Positions 8,148 to 16,275 of a DNA stretch of 64,000 nucleotides are shown here, in pieces. Origin of the DNA: Crocosphaera sp. UHCC 0190 (GTDB taxonomy: Bacteria; Cyanobacteriota; Cyanobacteriia; Cyanobacteriales; Microcystaceae). Location of the stretch: the NCBI RefSeq assembly GCF_034932065.1, contig NZ_JAYGHP010000003.1, forward strand, positions 248,001 through 312,000, in the 5' to 3' direction. Positions within the stretch are counted from its first letter, which is position 1, and each line of letters begins with the position of its first letter. The translations under genes and the position numbers were made by a program. Below the pieces are notes generated by a model. That model saw only the letters and a program-made list of their open reading frames with translations. It did not search any database and was not told the DNA's origin.

Positions 8148-9419
8148 ATGGCTCATTTTGGACTAATTTGCCCAGTAGAAACCGGACACCTCCATACCAT
8201 GCTGCCTTTGGGAAAAGAATTAAAAAGGCGTGGTCATCAGGTTACTTTTTTTGGCATTGTGGACGCTGAGGCAAAAATTAAGGCCGCGGGGTTAGAATTT
8301 CAGGGGATTGGCGAGAAAGTGTTTCCTTTGGGGTCTACGGAACAGGGGTTTGCTGAACTGGCTAAACTCAGGGGCATTCCTGCCTTGCTTTATACAATGA
8401 ATTGGTTTCGGGGGTTAGCGGACACATTTTTACAAGAAGCCCCGACTATTATTAAATCAGCTAATATAGATACTTTATTGGTAGATCAAATTTCTCCTGA
8501 AGGGGGAACAATTGCGGAATTTTTAAAGATTTCTTTTATCACGGTTTGTTCTGCTTTACCTTTTAATCAAGAATCGGGTATTCCTCCCTTTTTTACGACT
8601 TGGCAATATGATTCAGTTTGGTGGGCCCGTCTTCGTAATCAAATAATTTATGCTTTAGCAAATCCCTTTGGAAAATCGTTAAAACAATTAAGAGCGAAAT
8701 ATCGTCAAAAGTGGAATTTACCCCCAGAATCTTCCGTTGATTCCTCCTTAGCAATTTTATGTCATCAACCAGCACCATTTGAATTTCCTAGGGAAAAGTT
8801 GCCCCAATGGTTTCATTTTACGGGGCCTTATCATACCAGTATGGAACGTCCGATGATTCCCTTTCCTTGGGAAAAATTAACGGGACAGCCTTTGATTTAT
8901 GCCTCAATGGGAACCTTACAAAATGGCATGATTGATGTCTTTGAAAAAATCGCTCAAGCTTGTGTAGGCTTAGAGGCTCAATTAGTGATATCTTTAGGAG
9001 GAAAAAATAAGTTTGAATCCTTACCAAAATTACCTGGTAATCCTTTGGTAGTCGAATATGCAGCCCAATTAGAATTATTGCAAAAAGCGGTATTAAATAT
9101 TACTCATGCGGGGATGAATAGTACCTTAGAATCTTTAACCTATGGGGTTCCCATGGTGGCTATTCCTATTACAAATGATCAGCCAGGTATTGCTGCCCGT
9201 ATTGCCTGGACAGGAACAGGGGAGTTAATCCCTTTGTCTCAGTTAACGGTTTCTAAACTTCGCGCTACAATTCAAAAGGTATTAACTGAAGATTCCTATC
9301 GCAATAATGCGTTAAGATTACAAAAGGCGATTCATCAGGCAGGAGGTGTTCAACGAGCAGTTGATATTATCGAAACAGTAGCTTTGACAAAACAACCTGT
9401 TTTAAAGACAAAATTTTAA
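8148..9419 (+). CDS. GT1-family glycosyltransferase (CrtX/MGT-like)
   Basis: 423 aa, two Rossmann-like halves as in GT-B enzymes. N-terminus G-L-I-C-P-V-E-T-G-H-L-H-T-M-L-P-L is the acceptor-side start of UDP-glycosyltransferases; the C-terminal donor-binding signature appears as T-H-A-G-M-N-S-T-L-E-S-L-T-Y-G-V-P-M followed by P-I-T-N-D-Q-P-G-I-A-A-R. It probably moves a sugar from a nucleotide sugar to a lipophilic acceptor. The family includes zeaxanthin glucosyltransferase CrtX and macrolide glycosyltransferases; a carotenoid glycosylation role is possible but unproven. The stop overlaps the ATG of the next gene (TAATG), so a two-gene operon with the hydrolase is likely. No clear ribosome binding site is seen. 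Confidence 0.8.
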   Translation: MAHFGLICPVETGHLHTMLPLGKELKRRGHQVTFFGIVDAEAKIKAAGLEFQGIGEKVFPLGSTEQGFAELAKLRGIPALLYTMNWFRGLADTFLQEAPTIIKSANIDTLLVDQISPEGGTIAEFLKISFITVCSALPFNQESGIPPFFTTWQYDSVWWARLRNQIIYALANPFGKSLKQLRAKYRQKWNLPPESSVDSSLAILCHQPAPFEFPREKLPQWFHFTGPYHTSMERPMIPFPWEKLTGQPLIYASMGTLQNGMIDVFEKIAQACVGLEAQLVISLGGKNKFESLPKLPGNPLVVEYAAQLELLQKAVLNITHAGMNSTLESLTYGVPMVAIPITNDQPGIAARIAWTGTGELIPLSQLTVSKLRATIQKVLTEDSYRNNALRLQKAIHQAGGVQRAVDIIETVALTKQPVLKTKF

Positions 9420-10288
9420 TGATGGAAAAACAAACAATTCAACTCGAAAAATATCAAGCAGCTTATACCAGTGTTGGTCAAGGAATTCCGGTAATTTTAT
9501 TACATGGCTTTTTTGGGGATGGTTGGACACTTAATCCGATTATTCAAGAATTAAAAGATGACTATCATTGTCTTGGGTTGGATTTATTAGGGTTTGGTGA
9601 TTCTTCTAAGCCAAAAATCAATTATTTGATTGAGTATCAAGTTAGCTTTTTACGGGAATTTATTCAAGCTAAAAACATAAAAGAATTCTATCTAATTGGG
9701 TATTCCTATGGTGCGTGGGTAGCCTCTGCTTATGCTATTTCTCAAGAAAAACTATCTTCTTTTAATAATTTAACGATTAATAAATCTGATACTATTGGTT
9801 TAGTAAGCCAGGAAAAATCTACTTTAAAAAAAATGGTTTTAATGGCTCCTGCGGGTATTCGAGATGATAAGTTTGTCGGCCGATATAATCACCTTAAACC
9901 CTTACTTTGGGAAAGTCCATTAGTTGATTTTGGTTTAGATATAATTTCTCCTATTGCTAAATTAATTGGGCAGAAAAAGCAGTTTGATTTTATTCGAGAA
10001 GTTCGTCAATCTTTAATCAATCAACCCGTTGCTAAAGCCATGCTTACTAATCGTTTAAAACCAGAAGATGCGGTTGATACGGTTGACAAAAACATCCATA
10101 AAATAACTATTCCAACTATGGTTATTGCTGGGGAACAAGATCAAACGATTCCCTTGTGGCATTCCCAAACTTATGCTAACAATATTCCTCAAGCTGCTTT
10201 AGAAATACTTCCCGATGCTGATCACAATTTAATACATACTCACAGTAAAAAAATTGGACAATTAATTAAAAAATATTGGCAAAAATAA
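9419..10288 (+). CDS. Alpha/beta-fold hydrolase
   Basis: 289 aa. Motifs in order: oxyanion region L-L-H-G-F-F-G near 28-34, D-L-L-G-F-G-D-S near 58-65, nucleophile elbow G-Y-S-Y-G (Ser in the middle), acid region A-G-E-Q-D-Q-T-I-P and the catalytic His in D-A-D-H-N-L-I near the end. These give a complete Ser/Asp/His set. Substrate unknown. The ATG overlaps the glycosyltransferase stop by one base, pointing to translational coupling and a shared pathway, perhaps processing of the same glycolipid or carotenoid. It ends 5 bp from the convergent nth gene. Class assignment is sure, reaction is not. Confidence 0.8.
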   Translation: MMEKQTIQLEKYQAAYTSVGQGIPVILLHGFFGDGWTLNPIIQELKDDYHCLGLDLLGFGDSSKPKINYLIEYQVSFLREFIQAKNIKEFYLIGYSYGAWVASAYAISQEKLSSFNNLTINKSDTIGLVSQEKSTLKKMVLMAPAGIRDDKFVGRYNHLKPLLWESPLVDFGLDIISPIAKLIGQKKQFDFIREVRQSLINQPVAKAMLTNRLKPEDAVDTVDKNIHKITIPTMVIAGEQDQTIPLWHSQTYANNIPQAALEILPDADHNLIHTHSKKIGQLIKKYWQK

Positions 10289-10293
10289 GATTA

Positions 10294-10947
10294 TTATACT
10301 TGAACAGAAGGACATAAATGAGCTAAATCACAATCTGCACAAATAGGTTTTCTCGCTTTACAAATTGCCCGACCATGATAAATAATCCGAATTGAAAAAT
10401 TTTCCCAATCTGCTTGAGGAAATAAGGGCATTAAATCTCTTTCTATTTTAATGGGGTCGGTTGCTTCTGTTAATCCTAATCGTTGACTTAAGCGTTTAAC
10501 ATGGGTGTCTACTGTTACCCCTTCATTAATACCAAAACCGTGCGCTAAGACCACATTAGCTGTCTTTCTCGCTACTCCTGATAAACTGAGTAATTGTTCC
10601 ATTTGTTTCGGAACATTACCCCCAAACTCATCGACAATTTTTTGACAAGCACCTTGAATATTTTTAGCCTTATTACGATAGAATCCAGTAGAACGGATTA
10701 AGGTTTCTAATTCTTCCCTGTCTGCTGAAGCTAAAGAAGGCGCATCAGGAAATCTAGCAAATAATTCTGGTGTAACTTTATTAACCCTTTCATCCGTACA
10801 TTGGGCCGATAAAATTGTGGCGACTAATAACTGTATAGGAGTTTCATAAGTTAAACTACAAGTGGCATCAGGATAAAGACGTTTGAGAATAATTAAAATT
10901 TCTAAAGCCCGTTGTTTTTTACTAGCACGTTTTCGAGTAAGACTCAT
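10294..10947 (-). CDS. nth: Endonuclease III (Nth)
   Basis: 217 aa DNA glycosylase/AP lyase of base excision repair, acting on oxidised pyrimidines. The helix-hairpin-helix segment L-S-G-V-A-R-K-T-A-N-V-V carries the catalytic Lys128; Asp147 lies in V-D-T-H-V-K-R-L. The C-terminal iron-sulfur loop is complete: Cys196, 203, 206 and 212 with C-x6-C-x2-C-x5-C spacing. Length matches the bacterial family. Convergent with the hydrolase gene; 52 bp after the rseP stop, with a palindromic repeat in that gap. Confidence 0.95.
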   Translation of the reverse strand: MSLTRKRASKKQRALEILIILKRLYPDATCSLTYETPIQLLVATILSAQCTDERVNKVTPELFARFPDAPSLASADREELETLIRSTGFYRNKAKNIQGACQKIVDEFGGNVPKQMEQLLSLSGVARKTANVVLAHGFGINEGVTVDTHVKRLSQRLGLTEATDPIKIERDLMPLFPQADWENFSIRIIYHGRAICKARKPICADCDLAHLCPSVQV

Positions 10948-10970
10948 CTAATTCGTCAATTAAAGGATAT

Positions 10971-10989
10971 GGGTGGGCAATGCCCACCC
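10971..10989. repeat. Palindromic repeat GGGTGGGCA-A-TGCCCACCC
   Basis: A perfect 9-bp stem with a one-base centre between nth and rseP, followed by CTACGGTTT. Related copies, some in opposite orientation, occur at 44198-44222, 54620-54638 and 58321-58360. It may also serve as a hairpin at the 3' end of rseP. Confidence 0.65.
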
Positions 10990-10999
10990 TACGGTTTAC

Positions 11000-12085
11000 T
11001 TATAAGCCAATTTGTTGAATAAAGTCCTGAAAGACGGTCAAATTAACCGTATCACGCACAATTAAAAACACCCCTAAACTTAATAACAAGACTAAACCTG
11101 TTTGCATGATTCCTTCTTGCAGTTTTAAAGGTAAGGGTTTTCCGAGTAATCCTTCAAACAATAAAAAGACGAGTTGTCCCCCATCTAAGGCAGGTAAGGG
11201 CAAAATGTTAATAATAGCCAAATTAATGCTAATTAAAGCCCCAAATTGAAACAAATTCCCGGCATTATTCTGAGCAATACTTGCCCCATATTCCACAATT
11301 TTGACAGGCCCTGCTACTTGTTTAACATTTTCCTGAAAATTACTAATCAGTTGCCAAAAGCCCTTAACCGTCAAAGTCGCTAAATTTTCATAAGCTTCTG
11401 CACTATAGGTAAAAGCTTCGATGAAATTTTTGGACTGATTTAACTTTATATTGGGAAGCAATCCAACCCCAATTTTTCCCTCTCCTTCTTCATTACTTTG
11501 GGGAATTACTGTCAGATTTAAGGTTTGATCGTCTCGTTTTACCGTTAAATTTAAGGGCTGATTCACCGAATTTTGCACCTTTTCAATGAAGATCGTTGTT
11601 GCTTCTGGAAATTCACCCAAAGGTTGATCATTCAAGGCAATTACAACATCACCCCCTTGCATTCCTGCTGTCATCGCTGGGGAAGCGGGATCTACTTGAG
11701 GAATCACTAACCCTGCTTGAATATCTTGAATGCCAATGGTTGCAACTTGTCCCACCAACAGAAAGTAAGCAAAAATAAGATTAGCAATGACTCCCGCACT
11801 AATCACAATAGCGCGATCAAAAATCGGACGATTACGGAGTAAATTAGGATCATCAGGGGTAATATCACTATCAGGATCATCATCAGGAAAACCCACAAAT
11901 CCCCCCAAAGGAATGGCACAAAGGGTATATTCCGTCTCAGGGCCTTTATATTTGGCTAAAACGGGGCCAAACCCGATGGAAAATCGGTTAACATGAATCC
12001 CTTGTAACCTAGCTGCGGCAAAGTGGCCTAATTCATGAACAACAATTAAAATAACCAAGACTGCGATCGCGGCCAAAACTGACAT
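11000..12085 (-). CDS. rseP: Site-2 intramembrane metalloprotease (RseP/S2P family)
   Basis: 361 aa. The zinc motif H-E-L-G-H lies at 17-21 in the first membrane helix; a PDZ domain follows at about 120-200 (A-G-L-V-I-P-Q-V-D-P-A-S-P-A, G-D-V-V-I-A-L-N-D); the second metal-binding segment P-L-P-A-L-D-G-G-Q-L lies near 292-301 and a last helix ends the protein. Members cut membrane-anchored anti-sigma factors and other substrates within the membrane after a first cut outside. The cyanobacterial target is not known from this sequence. Same strand as nth, separated by the palindromic repeat. Confidence 0.92.
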   Translation of the reverse strand: MSVLAAIAVLVILIVVHELGHFAAARLQGIHVNRFSIGFGPVLAKYKGPETEYTLCAIPLGGFVGFPDDDPDSDITPDDPNLLRNRPIFDRAIVISAGVIANLIFAYFLLVGQVATIGIQDIQAGLVIPQVDPASPAMTAGMQGGDVVIALNDQPLGEFPEATTIFIEKVQNSVNQPLNLTVKRDDQTLNLTVIPQSNEEGEGKIGVGLLPNIKLNQSKNFIEAFTYSAEAYENLATLTVKGFWQLISNFQENVKQVAGPVKIVEYGASIAQNNAGNLFQFGALISINLAIINILPLPALDGGQLVFLLFEGLLGKPLPLKLQEGIMQTGLVLLLSLGVFLIVRDTVNLTVFQDFIQQIGL

Positions 12086-12330
12086 AATAAACTAAGATGG
12101 ATGATCTAAAATGGCTTGAGGAAAAGATCCCCATTTAAAAATCTTATCAAAATTCCCTGATAATTCCCACTTTGGAAGAAGTAAAAAGTAAGAAGTTAGA
12201 TGATGTGGAGTGCTGCACGACGAAACGAGAAGGCAAATTAGCGTCTTGAGATGATTATCAAGTAATTTGGCAGAGATTTGGGGGTTCACAAAGAATTAAG
12301 GTAAACCCTTTATTTGTAAAGCTTTAAACC
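12086..12330. other. Intergenic stretch, no supported gene
   Basis: Together with the terminator that follows, this fills the 315 bp between rseP and the DUF1232 gene. A 65-codon frame exists on the minus strand (12092-12289) but has no recognisable family, no ribosome binding site and unlikely composition, so it is not called. The piece AGAAGTAAAAAGTAAGAAGT near 12177 resembles the dispersed GAAGTCA heptamer repeats. Confidence 0.4.
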
Positions 12331-12361
12331 AAAAACTAGCTGACGAATAATTCAGCTAGTT
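12331..12361 (-). terminator. Rho-independent terminator after the DUF1232 gene
   Basis: Read on the minus strand, the 10-bp stem AACTAGCTGA / TCAGCTAGTT with an 8-nt loop is followed directly by a T run (TTTTTGG). It lies 40 bp past the stop of the DUF1232 gene. Confidence 0.7.
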
Positions 12362-12400
12362 CTTAAATCAGAAAAACCGAGACTTTAGGCTAGTTTCTTG

Positions 12401-12709
12401 TTAACGAATCGGTTCAACATCAATGGTGTTTCCCTGAGATAAAATATCTTTTTGCTGTATATTCCCTTCGCTGTTTCCCTGAGTATTCTTTTTGGGACGA
12501 TTTTCTAAAATCAAACTAGATAATTCAGCCACTAATAAAGAAATCAGCAACCCATCGTCAATCCAGCCAATAATTGGGATAAAATCTGGGGCAATATCAA
12601 TGGGACTTACCAAATAAAGAACTGTTCCAATAATCACAAACCAGCGATACTTGGGATGCTTGATTTTTTCTCTATACCAATTGTAAAACGCTTGAATAAT
12701 TGAATTCAT
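12401..12709 (-). CDS. YkvA/DUF1232 family small membrane protein
   Basis: 102 aa. The core Y-R-W-F-V-I-I-G-T-V-L-Y-L-V-S-P-I-D followed by I-A-P-D-F-I-P-I-I-G-W-I-D-D is the DUF1232 signature: a hydrophobic helix with S-P-I-D and D-x-I-P elements and a G-x-x-D-D end. The C-terminal 30 residues are polar. The family is widespread and has no settled function. ATG 12709. It stands alone between rseP and sdhA with its own terminator. Confidence 0.85.
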   Translation of the reverse strand: MNSIIQAFYNWYREKIKHPKYRWFVIIGTVLYLVSPIDIAPDFIPIIGWIDDGLLISLLVAELSSLILENRPKKNTQGNSEGNIQQKDILSQGNTIDVEPIR

Positions 12710-12865
12710 GCTGATTCCTTAAAAGTTTAACTAATAACAGTTTGACCGAAATTGACTCTGATCAACAAGGGGAGATTTCCGCCCAAATGATTCGGGTTTA
12801 TTCGGTAAGCTTAGAGACAACTTATTCTAAAACTTAAGTTTTTTTAAAGAATTTTAAGGGGATGG

Positions 12866-12895
12866 TTTAGGGATCAACAATTGTTGACCCCTAAA
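12866..12895 (-). terminator. Long palindrome at the 3' end of sdhA
   Basis: Outer arms TTTAGGG / CCCTAAA enclose a perfect 14-bp palindrome TCAACAATTGTTGA. It starts 9 bp after the sdhA stop. There is no T run directly behind it, so it may protect or end the transcript, or be one more copy of the GTAGGGG...CCCCTAC repeat type. Confidence 0.45.
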
Positions 12896-12904
12896 TTAAA
12901 TCAT

Positions 12905-14632
12905 CTAATATTTCCGTTCTTTCGGTTCAAACATATTGATAACTACAGGCATATATTGAACATCAATACCAGCAGCAGAATAATAGGCTAAAGTATGTTT
13001 TAAGAAATTGGGATCATCCCGTTTTGTATAATCTTCCCGTGAATGGGCCCCGCGACTTTCTTGGCGGTTTAAGGCAGAGGTTAAAATCATTTCTCCTACT
13101 ACCATAATACTCTGTAATTCCATCGCTTCGATTAATTCTGTATTCCAACAACTTCCTTGATCATCAAGATAAGCTTGCTCATATTGTGCTTTAAACTCTT
13201 GGATTTTTTCGAGTCCTTCTTTCATTAATGCTTCCGTCCGAAACACCCCACAATGTTCGGCCATAGAGTCTTGAAATTGTTGTCTTAATGCCCCCAACCG
13301 AATCGTTCCTTTTTTATTTAAAAGACTTTCAATGCGTTGTTTTGCCCCATCTAAATAAGCTTGAGCATCAAAATCAGAAAACTTACGATCTTGCACATAA
13401 CTAGCAATATTTCGCCCCGTAATTCTGCCATAAACAACACATTCTAATAAGGAATTACTGCCTAAACGGTTGGCCCCATGTACCGACACACAAGCACATT
13501 CTCCGGCCGCAAAAAACCCTTCCGTCAAGCGATCGCCACTCAATCTAACCCGACCTTGGGTATTCACCGGAATGCCTCCCATGCAATAATGGGCAGTAGG
13601 ACGGACGGGCATGGGTTCATAAACCGCATCAACCCCGACCAAACGATGGGCTTCTTCCCAACAAAAAGGAACCCGACTCATGATTTTTTCTTCGCCCATG
13701 TGACGCAAATCTAGGTACACAAAGGGCCCTCCTGGGCTACCATCAAGATGAACACCCCGGCCGGCCCGTATTTCGAGGGTAATGGCGCGAGAGGTGATGT
13801 CACGAGGGGCTAATTCCATGCGGGAGGGGGCATAATCTTCCATAAATCGCCGGCCTTCGCTATTAATAAGATAGGCTCCTTCTCCCCTAACAGCTTCAGA
13901 AATTAAGACACCGACGGGATATAATCCAGTAGGGTGAAACTGCACAAATTCCATGTCTTCTAAAGGAACCCCTGCGATCGCAGACATAGCTAACCCGTCC
14001 CCAGTGGAAGCATAATCATTAGAGGTGGTATTAAAAACCCGTCCATAGCCTCCTGTGGCAAACATTACCACCTTACTGCGAACAATCTCAAGCTTGCCAT
14101 CTTCAATGCGATACATGAGAATGCCTTTAGCTTCCCCATCTTCGAGGATCAATTGCATCACATACCATTCATCATAAATTGTTACCCCATTGCGGCGTAG
14201 GTTATTAACTAATTCATGAAGGATAGCATGGCCTGTTTTGTCAGCAGCGTAACAAGTCCGGTTATGGGTATGGCCTCCAAAAGCCCGTTGAGCAATTTTC
14301 CCATCTTCTAAACGGGAGAATAAAACCCCCATGTGTTCTAAATCAATAATAACATCAGGGGCTTCTTGGGTGAGGAGAGCGACGGCATCTTGATCTGCCA
14401 GATAGTCTGATCCTTTAACCGTATCAAAGGCGTGGGCCTCCCAGCTATCTTTGGGATCAACATTTTTTAAGCTGGCAGCAATACCCCCCTGGGCCGCGAC
14501 GGAGTGGGAACGAATGGGATGGGTTTTGGCCACGACAGCAACATCGACAGTCGGGGTGAGGCGTTTAATTTCTAAGGCGGCGCGACATCCTGCTAAACCA
14601 CCACCAATAATGACCACATCGTGTTGTAACAT
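12905..14632 (-). CDS. sdhA: Succinate dehydrogenase/fumarate reductase flavoprotein subunit
   Basis: 575 aa. The dinucleotide-binding start [10 protein letters not shown] lies at 6-15; [10 protein letters not shown] at 41-50 includes the His (43) that carries covalent FAD in this family. Substrate-site elements are Q-F-H-P-T-G-L and R[12 protein letters not shown] in the C-terminal half (capping and helical domains). It oxidises succinate to fumarate and passes electrons through SdhB to plastoquinone in the thylakoid membrane. No sdhB is adjacent, as is usual in cyanobacteria, where the subunits are dispersed. A membrane protein gene lies upstream, 82 bp away. Confidence 0.93.
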   Translation of the reverse strand: MLQHDVVIIGGGLAGCRAALEIKRLTPTVDVAVVAKTHPIRSHSVAAQGGIAASLKNVDPKDSWEAHAFDTVKGSDYLADQDAVALLTQEAPDVIIDLEHMGVLFSRLEDGKIAQRAFGGHTHNRTCYAADKTGHAILHELVNNLRRNGVTIYDEWYVMQLILEDGEAKGILMYRIEDGKLEIVRSKVVMFATGGYGRVFNTTSNDYASTGDGLAMSAIAGVPLEDMEFVQFHPTGLYPVGVLISEAVRGEGAYLINSEGRRFMEDYAPSRMELAPRDITSRAITLEIRAGRGVHLDGSPGGPFVYLDLRHMGEEKIMSRVPFCWEEAHRLVGVDAVYEPMPVRPTAHYCMGGIPVNTQGRVRLSGDRLTEGFFAAGECACVSVHGANRLGSNSLLECVVYGRITGRNIASYVQDRKFSDFDAQAYLDGAKQRIESLLNKKGTIRLGALRQQFQDSMAEHCGVFRTEALMKEGLEKIQEFKAQYEQAYLDDQGSCWNTELIEAMELQSIMVVGEMILTSALNRQESRGAHSREDYTKRDDPNFLKHTLAYYSAAGIDVQYMPVVINMFEPKERKY

Positions 14633-14714
14633 CTTCCATCAGGCTAGAGCATTTATATTTCTGACTCTAACTTATTCACGAGCAAATACCCCCGAAGCAA
14701 AGTTAAAGATTTCA

Positions 14715-15350
14715 TTAGGAGTTAGCTCCTGAAAGGGGAAGATCAATATCCCACCGCGTTTCTGCTAACAGGAGGAGACTGGCTAACATGATGAGGCCTG
14801 TGGCTAAAAATTGCCAACCGATCACGTAGGGTAAGATAGCGATGCCAAGAAAATGCAATAATCCTGTTAACAACAAGGCGCGGGAGTTTACACCCCATCC
14901 TGTGATCAGATATCCTAACCCACATAACCCTAACCAAAGGTGAGAAAGATTGGCTAAAATATGAACCCACCCTAAAAAAATACCGCAGTCGGTGAGAATT
15001 ACGCCACCAACCATGATGATTACCCAGGTGTAGAGTATCCATTGAATTTGTTTAACTTGCACCCAGAAATAGGTGAGAATGACCATGGCCAGGGTTCCCG
15101 CTAGGGTTAAGATTGACCAGATGATGGCTTGGGTTGTCCAGCTAATGGGGGAAAATTGGGCTGTAATGAAAATTGCGGCGGAAATTAGTCCCCAAATCAC
15201 GAAAACTTGGTCAAGACAACTATAAATGCCAGAATATATTGTTTTTCCAGCTATTTTTAAATAAAGGCTGAGGAATCCTTGAAATTCCTGGCAATAGATT
15301 TCCCTTTGCTTCGATTGAAGAATGGGCTGTGTTCGATTTAATAAATTCAT
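14715..15350 (-). CDS. Conserved hypothetical multi-pass membrane protein
   Basis: 211 aa. After a 45-residue soluble start there are about six hydrophobic segments (near 47-66, 73-97, 103-122, 126-150, 154-176 and 180-198), and the C-terminus is D-I-D-L-P-L-S-G-A-N-S. No motif recognised. ATG 15350. It precedes sdhA on the same strand, so co-transcription is possible, but nothing in the sequence shows it to be a succinate dehydrogenase anchor: there are no evident haem-ligand His pairs. Function unknown. Confidence 0.7.
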   Translation of the reverse strand: MNLLNRTQPILQSKQREIYCQEFQGFLSLYLKIAGKTIYSGIYSCLDQVFVIWGLISAAIFITAQFSPISWTTQAIIWSILTLAGTLAMVILTYFWVQVKQIQWILYTWVIIMVGGVILTDCGIFLGWVHILANLSHLWLGLCGLGYLITGWGVNSRALLLTGLLHFLGIAILPYVIGWQFLATGLIMLASLLLLAETRWDIDLPLSGANS

Positions 15351-15553
15351 TGAAAGTGAATGAATGCCTATATTAAGTTTTTAAATTAACCTGCTTCTCA
15401 TAAACTTTACAATAATATACACTTTTTTTCAAGCTCCAGCCCAAAATCAGTATTTCTCGTTAAATTCAGATTTTCATGAAGAAAACATTATAATTTTACG
15501 GTTTTTGTCTTTTGTATGGTATGTTTTTTTATTCTATTTTTGATAGTTTAGCC

Positions 15554-15985
15554 CTAATTATAGATGGGATCTCTGCTTGTTTCTTGCCACAAAAATTGAT
15601 GAGAATCAACTATTTTATATTCACCAAAAATTTCTGTTGGTAATAATATTGCGACACCCAAAACATCAATAGAGACTCCATCTTCTACGAAAATTTTAAT
15701 AATTTCTTGTCCTTGGTTAATTAAACTAATTTCTAAATCGATGACTTGACCTTCTTCCGTTAAAATCTGCAACAATTCAGCAGAAGACAAAAGCAGTGTT
15801 TCTTCATTGTTAATACACTGAGTTAATTGATTTCCCATCTTTCCGGTGGCATCAATATCTAATATATTCCATTGATCATTAGGATATATTTTATCTAAAT
15901 ATTGGATGATTACAGCAATCCTATCTTCTAATTTTTCTGTTTGTTTATAACAGAGAGTAACTGCCCATTTTTCTCTAATACTCAT
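15554..15985 (-). CDS. Hypothetical acidic protein, possible immunity protein
   Basis: 143 aa, acidic, soluble, single-domain pattern with alternating strands and helices (I-A-V-I-I-Q-Y-L near 25-32; V-D-V-L-G-V-A-I-L-L-P near 112-122). No family recognised. ATG 15985 has GGAAC about 10 nt upstream. A 38-codon open remnant ends 15 nt before it on the same strand and looks like the tail of a truncated gene, the spacing expected of a toxin-immunity pair. On this basis it may be an immunity protein of a lost polymorphic toxin; this is inference only. Confidence 0.6.
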   Translation of the reverse strand: MSIREKWAVTLCYKQTEKLEDRIAVIIQYLDKIYPNDQWNILDIDATGKMGNQLTQCINNEETLLLSSAELLQILTEEGQVIDLEISLINQGQEIIKIFVEDGVSIDVLGVAILLPTEIFGEYKIVDSHQFLWQETSRDPIYN

Positions 15986-16000
15986 AATAATTCTGGTTCC

Positions 16001-16117
16001 TTATCTTTTGGGTTTTTGGTGTTTATATACTGGTGTTCCATCTGCATACCCCGCAGATATTTTTTGAGTCACTTGATACCTCTTACTTAAATAATATCTA
16101 TAAATTATTGAAATAGT
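16001..16117 (-). pseudogene. 3' remnant of a coding region upstream of the 15554-15985 gene
   Basis: A 38-codon frame without a good start ends at TAA 16001-16003 with a protein-like tail: Y-Q-V-T-Q-K-I-S-A-G-Y-A-D-G-T-P-V-Y-K-H, then Q-K-P-K-R. Only a GTG at 16072 could start it. The composition is unlike the surrounding AT-rich intergenic DNA. It could be the end of a toxin domain or a small basic protein; no family recognised. Confidence 0.35.
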
Positions 16118-16275
16118 ATCTTAAAAATTCCTTCTTCTTTTACTCCTTAGTTAAAAAAACTACTTACAGACGCAGGATGTTATTTTGAACAACTTAGGAT
16201 TTTATAAAATAAGAAACCTTGTCCTTGTAATATCATGAGAGAGAGTAAACCTACACAGAAATTCCTATTACCACA

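Noticed and set aside
12092-12289. 65-codon minus-strand frame between rseP and the DUF1232 gene
   Set aside because: No family, no ribosome binding site and overlap with a repeat-like stretch.
13478-13714. Plus-strand frame inside sdhA, and similar frames inside mutL, rseP, acsF-region and purD genes
   Set aside because: Reverse-strand shadows of well-supported genes.
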